From the NCBI GenBank assembly GCA_949128115.1, contig OX421963.1, positions 93,009,602-93,073,601 on the forward strand: a DNA stretch of 64,000 bases. Direction: 5' to 3'. The stretch comes from Anaspis maculata. Its lineage: Eukaryota > Arthropoda > Insecta > Coleoptera > Scraptiidae. A program made the position numbers and the translations under genes. Positions 1 through 12,176 of this stretch are shown here, one piece after another; position 1 is the stretch's first letter; every line of letters starts with the position of its first letter. The notes under the pieces were generated by a model. The model ran no database searches. It saw only the letters and a list, made by a program, of their open reading frames with translations, and had not been told where the DNA came from.

Positions 1-440
1 AATGTCTGAATGACTTCAAAAATGTCTGGATGATTCCAAAAATGTCTGGATGATTCCAAAAAATGTCTGAATGGATTGAAAAAATTATCAAAATAGTCCC
101 AAAAATGCCAAAATTATTACAAACAATGTCTCAATTCTAGAGTAAATGTTGAAAGAATTATTCTGAAAAATGTCGAACTAATTCCACAGTGTCGAACTTG
201 TTCCACAAAATGTCAAATTAGTTCCGAAAAATGTTGAAATGATTTTGAAAAGTCAAAAAAGTGCAAAAAAAATCCAAAATATATGGTTTCAAACATCTTG
301 AAATAGCTTGAAATAATTGAAGGATTTTAGCTGAATTTTGCAAATTTGACCCGAACATTTTATTGGGTTCTTAATTTACAGGGTGTTTCAAAACAATTAT
401 TTTCTTTTATTACATTCTACATTCTTCAAACAATGCAATC
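1..440. repeat. Degenerate ~20-bp repeat block (AAATGTCTGGATGATTCC type)
   Basis: The first bases repeat a unit close to AAATGTCTGGATGATTCC several times, then decay into looser variants (AAAATGTCGAACTAATTCC and similar) until about 250. Related wording recurs at 7905-7985 and 11220-11300 next to the GTCGAAA repeats, so this is probably the edge of the same repeat family. A lone ACAGGGTGTTTC motif at about 378 resembles the terminus of a Tc1/mariner-type MITE without a visible partner. No coding potential is seen. Confidence 0.6.
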
Positions 441-2965
441 GATGTAGACTTTAGTCTGAAAGTCAAATTCTCAATAGTCTGATGTCAAAATACAAGGGAT
501 CAAGTCGAAGTACTTCGTCTTTGAAAGTCGAATTTTCTCGAGTTCAAATGTCGAAACTTTGAGATTAAAATCACAAAGTACCTCGAGTTTGTAAGTCGAA
601 ATTTCGAGATCAAAAGCGAACTACTACTTCGTCTTTCAAGTCGAAATTATTCGAGTTTAAATCTCGAAGTTTCGAGAATCAAGTGAAAGTACTTCGCCTT
701 TGGAAGTCGAATTTTTTGTCATTGAAAGGCGGAATTTCTCCAGGTTGAATGTCGAAATTCAGGGAATCAAGTCGAGGTTCTTTGTGTTTGAAAGTCGATT
801 TTTTTTTTAAAGTTCAAATGTCGAAATTTTGAGATCAATGTCGAAATTTTTCAAGTTTGAAGGTTGAAATTCCCCGTTGAAAGTCGAAGCTTTTCGATTC
901 CGAATGTCGAAATTTCGAGAATAAAATCTAAGTAGGTACTTCGAGTTCAAAAGTCGAAATTTTTCGAGTTGAGAAGTCGAAATTTTTCGAGTTGAGAAGT
1001 CGAAATCTTCCGAGTCTTATATCGGAATTTTGAGATTTTAGTCGAAGTAATTTGAGTTTGAAAGTCGAAATTTTTGTTTTTCTGAAAGTCGAAATTTTTC
1101 AAGTTTAAATGAAAATTCAGGGAATTGAGTCGAAGTGTTTCAAGTTCAGATGTCAAAATTTTTTGACTTATAATAAAGTCAAAACATTTTCGAGCTCAAA
1201 AAACGAAATTTCTCGTCTTTGAGAGGCGAAATCGTCTGAGTTTTAATGTCAGAGTTTTTTTGAGTTCAAGTCGAAGTAGGTCTTCAGGTTTCAAAGTCGA
1301 AATTTGTCAAGCTAACATATCGAAATTTCGAGATTAAGGGCAAAGTACTTCGTCTTTGAAAGTCAAATTTTTTCGATTTTAAATGTCGAAATTTCGAAAA
1401 TAAGGTCAAAGTACTTCGAGTTCAAAAATCGAAATCTTTTGGCTTGAAAAAAGTCAGAATTTTTGGAGTTTAGAAATCGAAATTTTCCTTCTTTGAAAGT
1501 CGAAATCTTTCGAGCCAATGTCGGAACATTGAGATTAAAGTCGAAGTACCGAGCGTTCATAAATTAAATGGGTCAAGGGTGCCTGTGACTTTGAAAACAT
1601 CTGTCGGAACTAGCATCGTTCATTTGATGTCTGTAATTTTTTGGTTATCGTAATTTGTCAAACCAGTCACTGTTTCCGTTTTCGGGACATTTTGAACGTG
1701 GTTTTCACGGCAGGGCACAAAACCTGCATGATCGAGGAGTATTTTCGAACTTGAAGTATTCTCGTGCACTTATGGCAGATCAGAGATCAATAATATAGGA
1801 CGTAACTTGTCAAAGTTTGACAAATTTATTACAAAAGGATCACGTTAGTTTCGACAGACGTTTTTGAATTCACAGACACCCTTGACCCATTTAATTTATG
1901 AACTCTCGGTACTTTGAGTTTGAAAGTCGAAATGTCGATATTGAAGTCGAAATTTTCCGAGTTTGAAAGTCGGAATTCCCCTTTGAAAGTCGAAGCTTTT
2001 TGATTCCGATTGTCAAAATTTCGAGAATGAAATCGAAGTACTTTGAGTTCAAAAGTCAAAGTTTTTCGAAGAGGTCGAAATCTTCCGACCCTTATGCCGG
2101 AATTTTGAGATTAAAGTCGAAGTAATTTGAGTTTGAGAGTCGAAATTTTTGTCTTTGAAAGTCGAAATTTTTCAAACTAAGGAAATTGAGTGTTTCAAGT
2201 TCAAAAGTCGAAATTTTTTGCCTTGAAACAAAGTCAAAACCTTTTCGAGCCCGAGAGATGAAATCGTCTGAGTTTAAATGTCGGAATTTCGAGTTTGAAG
2301 TCGAAGTACTTCAGGTTTCAAAGTCGAAATTTGTCGAGTTAACATATCGAAATTTCGAGATTAAGAGCGAAGTACTCAAGTACTTCGAGTTTCAATGCCG
2401 AAATTCCTCTTTGAAAGTCGAAGGTCTTCGATTTCGAATGTCGAAATTTCGAGAACAAAGTCAAAGTACTTCGAGTTCAAAAGTCGAAATTTTTTGCTTT
2501 GGAAAATAGTCAGAATTTTTCGAGTTTAGGAGTCGAAATTACTCTTTTTTGAAAATTTTTCGAGTCAATGTCGGAATATTGAGATTAAAGTCGAAGTATT
2601 TTGATTTGGAAGTCGAAATTCTTTGAGTTCAAATGTCGAAAATTCGAGATTAAGTCGAAAGTTTCCAGCTTTGAAAATGAAATTTTTCGAGTTTGGATGT
2701 TGAAATTTTGATACTGAATTCGGAGTAGTATGTCCTTAGAGTTTGACAATCGCAATTTTTTGTCTTTGAAATTCGGAATTTCATGTCTTCAAAAGTCGAC
2801 ATGTTTCGTTAAAAGTATCAAAATTTCGAGTTTAAAAGTCGAAATTTCTTGTCTTTGAAAGTCGATATCTTCTTAGTTTGAATATCAGATTTTGAGATTA
2901 GTATAAAAGTCAAAAGTTGGAAATTTTCTAGTCTGAATGTCGGAATTTCGATATCAAAGTCGGAG
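441..2965 (+). repeat. Degenerate GTCGAAA minisatellite, first orientation
   Basis: The stretch is built from ~20-23-bp units that begin GTCGAA. Three unit types recur, often in this order: GTCGAAATTTTTCGAGTT, GTCGAAATTTCGAGATTAAA and GTCGAAGTACTTCGAGTTTG, giving a loose ~66-bp higher-order period. Divergence between units is high. The open frames of 60-110 codons through it translate to repeated FRxSNSxNFDF-like or KVEIFCxExK-like peptides, which is what such a repeat must encode by chance. I treat none as a gene. A MITE interrupts it at 1550-1908. Confidence 0.8.
1550..1908. mobile_element. MITE, 359 bp, GTAC target duplication
   Basis: The two ends are inverted copies over about 60 bp (left CGAGCGTTCATAAATTAAAT, right the reverse complement with few changes, both running into GGGTCAAGGGTG). 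The element interrupts the GTCGAAA repeat and is flanked by GTAC at 1546-1549 and 1909-1912, where the uninterrupted repeat normally reads GAAGTACTTCGAG. The duplication is palindromic, so the exact boundary is ambiguous by a few bases. There is no coding sequence inside. The superfamily is not determined. Confidence 0.6.
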
Positions 2966-3178
2966 TACTTTTTTTATAATTTTAATTCAAAATTGGCCTA
3001 TTTCTGCAACAAGGCTCAACACCGATGCCGGTGAATGCTTTCCTCCGCTATACCGGAAATTTTGCCCCTGTCCCTGTCCCGAAACGATCCCTAGATTCTC
3101 AAAAACGCAATATACGTCCAAATTTTTTATTTTTGGTGGCCATTCTGTAGAATGGCGAAAAATGGCTCCCTTATATAA

Positions 3179-3233
3179 CTGGCTAGGTAGTGCTGCGGGT
3201 TAAAATGACCCAATGGGTCATTGGTTCAAGTCC
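3179..3233 (+). other. tRNA-like A and B boxes, possible SINE head
   Basis: CTGGCTAGGTAGTGC at 3179 resembles a Pol III A box. GGTTCAAGTCC at 3223-3233 is a close match to the B box consensus GGTTCRANTCC, with suitable spacing. A complete cloverleaf cannot be drawn with confidence (no clear acceptor stem), so this is more likely the tRNA-derived head of a SINE or a decayed tRNA pseudogene than a working tRNA. Confidence 0.3.
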
Positions 3234-3337
3234 CTGGAACACTTGTACCAAGTTGCTATATTTTATCATCGAATGCGGTTCATCGACCAATTCCTGGTGT
3301 GAGCAGCCTCGACTGCCGCGGATGGCTGTGGGCAAGC

Positions 3338-3526
3338 CTATCCAAGTATTGCGCCTGTAACTGGTAGTACGGAAATTTGTAGAAGATAACCGATAGCGTA
3401 GGTGGGAGACGGACTTGTCAAGAAAGAACCAGCGCAGGCACCAAGTGATAAACCTGCACCTGCGTTGGGGCTCTGACGAAATCCGATAAGCGAGATATCC
3501 TGGATAACGAAGACAGAAGTGCTCAT
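3338..3526 (-). CDS. Possible 62-codon fragment, unknown function
   Basis: A 62-codon minus-strand frame from ATG to TAG lies in non-repeat sequence. It is rich in Gly, Ser, Ala, Leu and Ile and mildly hydrophobic throughout, with no motif I recognise. Codon use is more balanced than in the surrounding AT-rich repeats (stretches such as NAGAGLSLGACAGS), which is the only reason to list it. It could be an exon remnant of a captured or decayed gene, or chance. No promoter or splice evidence decides between these. Confidence 0.15.
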   Translation of the reverse strand: MSTSVFVIQDISLIGFRQSPNAGAGLSLGACAGSFLTSPSPTYAIGYLLQISVLPVTGAILG

Positions 3527-4169
3527 TTGTCTATAATTCTGACTTTTGTTAACATGGAACGCACCTGTTCATTTGTAATCAGTTACACAGTACAACCATC
3601 CATTGCTTATTATTTCCTATCAGTATTAGTGAGTCAACTTGAATACGTATACCAGTTACGGAAATTAATAATAAGCCGGTAAAAGGTACCTTGCAGTTGT
3701 TAAGAAAGAAGATTACATTCGTACTTTATTTTAATAATTTATTGTTTCATTCACATTTTCGCGATATTGTGCTATGGCTTTCTATAAATAAATTGCATGT
3801 GGGAGGATGCCCCGTGGCACACAATCTCATTCATATTTTCCATTTTATTTCTCAGAAAAGTATGTCTTATATCAAGTGTAATTCAATATCTGGCTAGTGG
3901 AGAAGATAATTGCTCTTAGTAGTGCTAGTAGTAGATAGTACATAGGCAAGAATCAGCTCTTGAAATGAAAGAACAATCTAGCCAACACCCAAGTTTTTTC
4001 TCTAGAGAACGGAAAAGATGTCTTGATTTGATACTGAGAACGAAAAAGCCTAGATTTTGTGTGAAAATAGAGAAAACCACTAGCTTTTAATTGAGAAGAA
4101 AGAATCTAAATTTGGTATAGAGTAGATAGGCGGTAGCTAGCTGTCTGAACAAAAGAAGAATCGATATCA

Positions 4170-4900
4170 GTTTTCGTAATTTTGGGTCAAATTTTGTGTG
4201 TTTGAAGCTCGGTTCGAAGTCAAAGCTTCCAGGTTAAAGTCTGAAGTTTTTCATTTTCAAAGTCAAAATCTTTTACTGAAGTGTAAATAACGACATCAAG
4301 GTCAAGTTTTTCGTATTCAGAGTAAGATTTTCGAGATGAAAGCCAAAGGTTTTTGCGTCTAAAGTCGAAATTTGAGAATAAAAATCGAAGTTTCTTGTTT
4401 GGAGTAGAAACTTCCTGTTAGAAGTCAAAGTTCTTTGTATTTATAATAAAATTTTTGCAAAAGAGTCGAAGTTGTTTGTTGTTTTTCAAGTCGAAGTTTC
4501 GAGTTGAAAGTCGGAGTTTTTCCTGTTTCAATTAGAAATTTCCCGGCTTTTAACTTGAAACTTCGACCTGGAAAACAGCAAACAACTTCGACTCTTTTGC
4601 GAAAATTTGATTATGAATACAAAGAACTTTGACTTCAAACATGGAGTTTCTACTTAAAACAAGAAACTTCGATTTTTATTCTCAAATTTCGACTTCAGAC
4701 GCAGAAACCTTCGGCTTTAATCTCGAAAATCTTACTTTGAATACGAATACCCAAAATTACGACATTCAAACTGGAAGTTAAAAATTCGACTCTCAAAGTA
4801 GAGAAATTTTGACTTTTAAACTTGAAGTACATACTTCGAGTTTGATCTCAAAATCTGATATTCAAACTCGGAAGATATCGACTCCCAAAGACAAAAATTT
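4170..4900. repeat. Palindrome centre of the GTCGAAA block
   Basis: Near 4525-4555 the orientation of the repeat flips. Sequence on the left (AGTCGAAGTTGTTTGTTG at about 4465) returns on the right as its reverse complement (CAAACAACTTCGACTC at about 4588). The mirror match can be followed out to at least 4360 on one side and 4720 on the other with modest divergence. Beyond that both sides are the same repeat family in opposite orientation. Confidence 0.7.
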
Positions 4901-7500
4901 TTGACATTCAAACTCGAAATTTTGATACTTTCAACGAAACGTTTCGACTTTTGAAGACATGAAATTTCGACTTTCAAAGACTAAAAATTCCGATTGTCAA
5001 ACTTGAAGGACACACTTCGAATGCAATATCAAAATTTCAACATTCCAACTCGAAAAGTTTTACTTTCAAAGCTGAAAACTTTCGACTTCAATCTCGAAAT
5101 TTCGACATTTGAACTCAAAAAATTTCGACTTTCAAACTCAAAGTACTTCGACTTTAATCTCAATATTCCGACATTAGCTCGGAAGATTTCGACTTGAGAA
5201 GAACAGATATTTCGACTTCTGAACTCGAAGAATTCTGACTTTTTTCCGAGGCAAAAAATTTTGACTTTTGAACTCGAAGTTACTTCGACTTTATTCACGA
5301 AATTTCAACATTTGAGCTCGAAACAATTCGATTTTTAAAGACGAAGTACTCCGCCCTTAATCTCAAAATTTCGATATGTTATTTCGACAAATTTTGACTC
5401 TGAAACCTGAAGTACTTCGACTTCAAACTCAAAATTTCGACATTGAAACTCAGACGATTTCGTCTCTCAAAGACGAGAAATTTCGACTTTTGAGCTCGAA
5501 AATATTATGACTTTGTTCCAAGGCAAAAAAAATTCGACTTTTGAACTTGAAACACTTCGACTCAATTCCCTGAATTTTCGTTTAAACTTGGAAAATTTCG
5601 ACTTCTCAAGGCAAATTACTTTACATTAGGCTCGGAAGATTTCGACTTGACTTGAAAATTTTGACTTTTGAACTCAAAGTACTTCGATTTTATTTTCGAA
5701 ATCTCGACATTCGGAATCGAAAAGCTTCGACATTCAACGGGAATTTTCGGCTTTCATACTCGAAAAATTTTGACTCCAGTCTCGAAATTTCGACATTTGA
5801 ACTCGAAAGATTTCGACTCTCAAACTCAAAGTACTTCGACTTTAATCTCAATATTCCGACATTAGCTCGGAAGATTTCGACTTCTAAACTCGAAAAATTC
5901 TGACTTTTTTCCGAGGCAAAAAATTTTGACTTTTGAACTCGAAGTTACTTCGACTTTATTCTCGAAATTTCAACATTTGAACTCGAAACAATTCGATTTT
6001 CAAAGACGAAGTACTCCGCCCTTAATCTCAAAATTTCGATATGTTAATTCGACAAATTTTGACTCTGAAACCTGAAGTACTTCGACTTCAAACTCAAAAT
6101 TCCGACATTGAAACTCAGACAATATTGTCTCTCAAAGACGAGAAATTTCGACTTTTGAGCTCGAAAATATTATGACTTTGTTCCATGGCCAAAAAAATTC
6201 GACTTTTGAACTTGAAACACTTCGACTCAATTCCCTGAATTTTCGTTTAAACTTGGAAAATTTCGACTTTTCAAGTCAAATTATTTTACATTAGGCTCGA
6301 AAGATTTCGACTTGACTTGAAAAATTTTGACTTTTTGACTCAAAGTACTTCGATTTTATTCTCGAAATTTCGACATTCGGAATCGAAAAGCTTCGACATA
6401 AAACGGGGATTTTCGGCTTTCAAACTCGAAAAATTCCGACTTCAATCTCGAAATTTCGACATTTGAACTCGAAAGATTTCGACTCTCAAACTCAAAGTAC
6501 TTCGACTTTAATCTCAATATTCCGACATTAGCTCGGAAGATTTCGACTTCCAAAGAAGAGAAATTTCGACTAAACTCGAAAAATTCTGACTTTTCCGAGG
6601 CAAAAAATTTCGACTTTTGAACTCGAAGTACTTCGACTCTATTCTCGAAATTTCGACATCCGTAATCAAGAAACTTTGACTCTCGAAAAAGGAATTTCGA
6701 CATTGAAACTTAAAGTACTTAGGTACTTCGACTTCAATCTCGAAATTTCAACCTTTGAACTCAAAGAAATTCGACTTTCAAAGACGAAGTACTTCGCCCT
6801 TAATCTCGAAATTTCGACTTCGAAACCTGAAGTACTTCGACTTCAAACTCAAAATTCCGACATTGAAACTCAGACGATTCCGTCTCTCAAAGACGAGAAA
6901 TTTCGACTTTTGAGCTCGAAAATATTTTGACTTTGTCCCAAGGCAAAAAATTTCGACTTTTGAACTTGAAACACTTCAACTCAATTCCCTGAATTTTCAT
7001 TTAAACTTGAAAAATTTCGACTCCCAAAGACAAAAATTTCGACTTTCAAAGTCAAATTACTTAGACTTTAATCTCAAAATTCCAACATAAGGCTCGGAAG
7101 ATTTCGACTTCTTAACTTGGAAAATTTTGACTTTTAAACTCAAAGTACTTTGATTTTATTCTCGAAATTTCGACATTCAGAATCGAAAAGCTTCGACGGG
7201 GATTTTCGACTTTCAAACTCGGAAATTTTCGGCTTCAATGTCGAAATTTTGACATTTGAACTTGAAAATTTTCGACTTTTAAACTTAAAGTACTTCGACT
7301 TTAATCTCTATTCTCCGACATTAGCTGGGAAGATTTCGACTTTCAAGAAAGTGAAATTTCAACGAATGTCGAATGTTTCAATTCGAGAATTTTTGTATTT
7401 GAAGTCAAAGTTTCGAGATGAATTAGAAGCTTTTCGTTTTTCAAGTTGAGATCCAAGCCAAAATCTCACGCGTTGAAGTCGAAATTTTGTATTTGTACTC
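4556..7500 (-). repeat. Degenerate GTCGAAA minisatellite, inverted orientation
   Basis: These are the same ~22-bp units as at 441-2965, read on the opposite strand (CGAAATTTCGACTTT, CTCAAAGTACTTCGACTTTA). The ~66-bp three-unit order is visible. A longer internal repeat is also present: a block of about 660-680 bp beginning near 5210 recurs, well conserved, from about 5880, and in part again from about 6590. Open frames here are chance frames through the repeat. From about 7480 the pattern loosens into AGTCGAAATTT words in the forward orientation. Confidence 0.75.
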
Positions 7501-10143
7501 TACAATTTGACATTGGAGTCGAAATTTCATAATGCACGTAAAAGGTTCTTGCATCTGAGGTCGAAATTCCGAGATGGAAGTCGAAGATTTCTCGTGTTGG
7601 ATCTTTTGTGTTCAAAGCCGAAGCGTTTTGTACTTTGAGTCAAAATTGCAAGTCAAAAGTCGAAATTTTGAGATCAAATGAAAAATCTTACGTGTTTGAA
7701 GTCAAAATTTCATGTTCAAAGCCAACATTTCGGTATTAAAATTGGAATTCTCATGTTTGAAGTGAAAATTTTCAAGTTCAAGTCCAAGTTTTTGGTATTC
7801 AAAGTCAAGAATTTTGGATGAAAGTAAAAAATGTTGCATTTGAAGTCGAAATTTCAAGATAAAGTCAAAGTTTTTCGTGTTACATCTTTCGTGTTCAATG
7901 CCAAAATAGTTCAAAAATTTCAGAATGACTCCAAAACTAACAAAATGATTTTTAACTTGTCGAAATAATTCCAAAAATATCAAAAAAATCAACTGTCAAA
8001 TTACTGTTTCAAGTCTGAATTTGTTGTGTTCAAAGTCAAAGTCTCCAGATTGAAGTCGAAGTTTTCATGTTCGAAGTCAAAATTTCGAAAGCTTTCAATA
8101 CGGGTTTTTGAAGTCGGCTTTCGATACCGGTTTTGCCCAAACCGGTATTTGACAAAACCGGTATACCGGTAATCATCTTTCCCGGTTTTTGCCAGCACTT
8201 GAAAAAACAATCTGACTAGTAACTGAAAAGAAAAAAAAATTGGTTTCGAGTAGATAGGCGAGAACTAGCTCTTCAAACGGAAGAAAAATCTAGCCTAGGC
8301 CTAACTTTTTCTATAGAGAACGGAAAAGGTGTTTTTGCTCAATATTGAGGAAAAAAATCCCTAGATTGTGTATGAAATTGGAGAAAACCATCAAACTTGA
8401 AATTGAAAAGGAAAAAATCAAAATTTTGTATAAAGAAAGTAGATAGGCGAGAACTAGCTCTTTGAACAAAAGAAAAATCTAGCCAAGATCTAAGTTTTTT
8501 CTTAGAGAACGGAAAAGGTGTCTCGCTCATATGATATTGATAACGTGAAAGTCCCTAGATTTCACGTGAGAATTGAGAAAGCCATCCATCTTTCAATTGA
8601 ATAAAGAAAAATCAAAATGTGGTCATGAGTAGATAGGCGAGAACTAACTCTTTAAACAAAAGAGAAATCTAGCTAAGACGTATATTTCTCTATGGAAAAC
8701 AGAAAAGGTGTCTTGACTTGATATTGAGAACGGAAAAGTCAATAGATTTCAATGAAAATGGAGAAAGCCATCTAGCTTGGAGTTGAAGAGAAAAAAATCA
8801 AAATTTGGTATTGAGTAGATAGGCGAGAACAAGCTCTTTAAGCGAAAGGAAGATCTAGCCAGGGCTTGAATTTTTTAGTAGAGAACGGAAAGGGGTCTTG
8901 GTTTGATGTTGAGAACAAAAAATTCTCTAGATTTTGCAGGAAAGTGGAGAAAACCATCTATCTTGTGATTGTAGAGAAAAATAATCAAAATTTGGTGTTG
9001 AGTCAATAGGCGAGAACTACCTCTTTGAACGGAAGAAAAATCTAGCCTAGGCCTATTTCTCTCTATAGAGAACAAAAAAAGTGTTTTTGCTCAATATTGA
9101 GAATAAAAAAAATCCCTAGATTTTGTATGAAAATTGAGAGAACCATTAAACTTGAAACTGAATAGGAAAAAAATCAAAATTTTGTATAAAGAAAGTAGAT
9201 AGGCGAGAATTAGCTCTTTGAACAAAAGAAAAATCTAGCCAAAACCTAATTTTTTTTTCTAGAGAACGGAAAAGAGGTCTTGATATGTTATTGATAACGT
9301 GAAAGTCCCTAGATTTTGTTTGAAAATTGAGAAAACCATTTATCTTTTATATGAATAGAAAATAATCAAAATTTGAAAATGAGTAGATAGGCGAGAACTA
9401 GCTTTTTAAACAAAAGAGAAATCTAGCTAAGACCTATATTTTTCGATAGAGAACGGAAAAGGTGTCTTGACTTGATATTGAGAACGGAAAAGTCAATAGA
9501 TTCTTCTTATGAAGAGTAAAAAAAAATAAAAAATTTGGTATTGAGTAGATAGGCAAGAACTAGCTGTTTGGACGAGAGAAAAATCTATCCAAGGCCTGAA
9601 TTTTTTGATAGAGAACGCGAAAGGTGTCTTGATTTAATATTGAGAACGAAATAGTCAATAGATTTTGTATGAAAATGAATGAAACCGTCTAGCTTGGAGT
9701 TGAAGAGGAAGAATAAAAATTTGGTATTGAGTAGATAGGCAAGAACTAGCTGTTTGGACAAGAGAAAAATCTAGCCAAGGCCTGATTTTTTCGATAGAGA
9801 ACGGGAAAGGTGTCTTGATTCAATATTGAGAACGGAATAGTCAATAGATTTTGTATGAAAATGAACAAATCCGTCTAGCTTGGAGTTGAAGAGAAAGAAT
9901 CAAAATTTGGTATTGAGTAGATAGGCGAGAACTAGCTGTTTGAACAAAAGAAAAATCTTGTCAAGGCCTGAATTTTTCTATTGAGAAAAGAAAAGGTGTC
10001 TTGATTTGATATTGAGAATGAAAAACTCCTTCGATCTCGCCTTAGATTTTGTATGAGAATTTAGAAAAACATCATACTTGAAATTTAATAGGAAAAAAGA
10101 CAAAATTCAATATTGAGTGAGTAGATAAGCGAGAACTAGCTCT
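6835..10143. repeat. Large tandem duplication, copy 1
   Basis: This copy begins with GACTTCAAACTCAAAATTCCGA and passes through GTCGAAA repeats, a CCGGTATTTG block at about 8125-8175 and an array of ~187-bp units, ending in GAGAACTAGCTCTCG near 10143. The same succession restarts at about 10144. Relative to copy 2 it lacks about 1.6 kb at 8090, where the text jumps from AAAATTTCG straight to the CCGGTTTTGCCC block. Confidence 0.65.
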
Positions 10144-10145
10144 CG
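8248..10145. repeat. Array of about 11 ~187-bp tandem units
   Basis: The landmark AGATAGGCGAGAACTAG occurs at about 8251, 8451, 8631, 8817, 9005, 9197, 9385, 9547, 9733, 9919 and 10123, so the spacing is 162-204 bp. Each unit also carries AAAAATCTAGCCAAG, AGAGAACGGAAAAGGTGTC and CCTAGATTTTGT in the same order. Units differ by substitutions and small indels. This is an old satellite-like tandem array. The spacing is close to a nucleosome repeat length, but nothing in the sequence proves a structural role. Confidence 0.85.
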
Positions 10146-12176
10146 CTTAGTACTTTGACTTCAAACTTAAAATTCCGACATTCAAACTCGGACGATTTCG
10201 TGTTTCAAAGATGAGAAATTTCGACTTTTGAGCTCGAAAATGTTTTGACTTTGTTCCAAGGTAAAAATTTTCGACTTTTGAACTTAAAACACTTTGACTC
10301 AATTCCCTGATTCTTCATTCAATCTTGAAAAATTTCGACTTTAAAAGACAAAAATTTCGACTTTCAAAGTTAAATTACTTTGACTTCAATCCCAAAATTC
10401 CGACATATGATTCGGACGATTTAGACTTCCTTCCTTAAAAAATTTTGACTTTTGAACTCAAAGTACTTCGATTTTATTTTCGAAATTTTGACATTCGGGA
10501 AAAGCTTTGACATTCAACGGGGATTTTCGACTTTCAAACTCGAAAAATTTCGACTTCAGTCTCGAATTTTCGACATTTGAACTTGGAAAATTTCGACTTT
10601 CAAACTCAAAGTACTTCGACTTTAATATCTATTCTCCGACATAAGCTGGGAAGATTTCGACTTTCAAAGAAGAGGAATTTTGACGAATGTCGAGTGTGTC
10701 AATTCGAGATTTTTTGTATTTGGACTCGAAGTTTCCAGATAAATTAGGAGCTCTTCGTTATTCAGTCGAGATCCAAGCCAAAATCTTCCGTGTTTGAAGT
10801 CGAAATTTTGTATTCGTACTCTACAACTTGATATTGAAGTCGAAATTTCATGATGCACGTAAAAGGTTTTTGCATCTGAGGTCAAAATTCTGAGATGGAA
10901 GTCGAAGTTTTCCGTGTTGGATCTTTTGTGTTCAAAGCCGAAATATTTTGTATTTCAAGTCAAAATTCAAAGTCAAAAGTCGAAATTTTGAGATCAAAGT
11001 TGAAATCTTCCGTGTTTGGAGCTAAAATTGCACGTTCAAAGCCAACATTTCGGGATAAAAATTGGAATTCTCATGTTTGGAGTGGAAATTTTCAAGTTCA
11101 AGTCGAAGTTTTTTGTATTCAAAGTCAAGAATTCTAGATAAAAGTGAAGATTTTTGCATTTGAAGTCGAAGTTTCGAGATAAAGTCGAAGTCTTCCGTGT
11201 TACATCGTTCGTGTTCAAAGCCAAAATAGTTCAAAAATGTCAGAATGACTCCAAAACTAATAAATAAATTTTGAACTTGTCGAAATAATTCCGAAAATAT
11301 AAAGATAAATTGTCAAATTACTGTCAAATTACTGTTTCAAGTCTGAATTTTTTGTGTTTGAAGTCAAAGTCTCCAGACTGAAGTCCAAGTTTTCATGTTC
11401 GAAGTCAAAATTTCGTGTTTGAGTCAAATTTTCGAGATTTAAGTCAAGTTTTTTGTGTTTCGAGTCAAAATTTTGCAATAAAAGTGGAAGAATTTTTGAT
11501 TTGAGTTTGAAGACGTGATTGAAATTAAAATTTTGATATGTAAAGCCCAAGGTTCTTGCGTGTGGAGTCTAAATCTCGTGCTTAAAATCGAAATGTTGAC
11601 ACTAAAATTGAAGATTGTCATGTTCAAAGTCACTGTTGCGAAATAAAAATACAAGTTCTTTGTTGTAAAAGTGGAACAATTTCGTTTTTGAAGTCAAAGT
11701 TTTCGTATTGAAAGTCGTAGTTTTTCGTATTTTATTGAGGTGAAATTTCGTAGTTGAAGTCGAGATTGCGAGAACTGGCAGTCAAAGTTCTGCATGTTAG
11801 AAAACCAAATTTTGCTATCGAAGTCAAATATCGGAGATTTGATTGGAATTTATCCTGTTCAAATCAAAATTTCGCAATAGAAGTCAAAAGTTTGTCGGTT
11901 TTTAAGTTGAAATCCCAAGATAAAAGCCGTAACTTCCGTGTAAGGTCTTTCGTATCCAAAGTCGAACTTTTCATGTTGGAAGTCGAAATTCCGCGTTTGA
12001 AGTCAATTATTCGAGATTTATTCAAAGTTTTCCGTGTTCAAAAATCTATGTTTCGCATTAAAAGTCAAAATTTGTCGGTTTTCTATAAGTCTCAACTCCA
12101 TGATAAAACTCGAAGTTTCGAAAGTCACTACTTGGAAGAAATCAAGTTTTTCGTGTTTGAAGTCAGAATCTCGCAA

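Larger units (their letters stand above)
2966..4160. other. Non-minisatellite insert within the repeat block
   Basis: The GTCGAAA units stop at about 2966 and resume near 4180. Between them is ordinary-looking sequence: a tRNA-like Pol III promoter pair (3179-3233), a short minus-strand open frame (3338-3526), AT-rich sequence with no recognised feature (3540-3900), and two diverged copies of the AGATAGGCGAGAACTAG unit (about 3930 and 4121) that later form arrays at 8248 and 13198. Confidence 0.5.

Noticed and set aside
3179..3233. Functional tRNA gene
   Set aside because: A and B boxes are present, but I could not draw an acceptor stem or a convincing anticodon arm.
8248..10145. CRISPR-like regular repeats
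   Set aside because: Units are about 187 bp long and conserved along their length, with no unique spacers. This is a tandem satellite in a eukaryotic genome.
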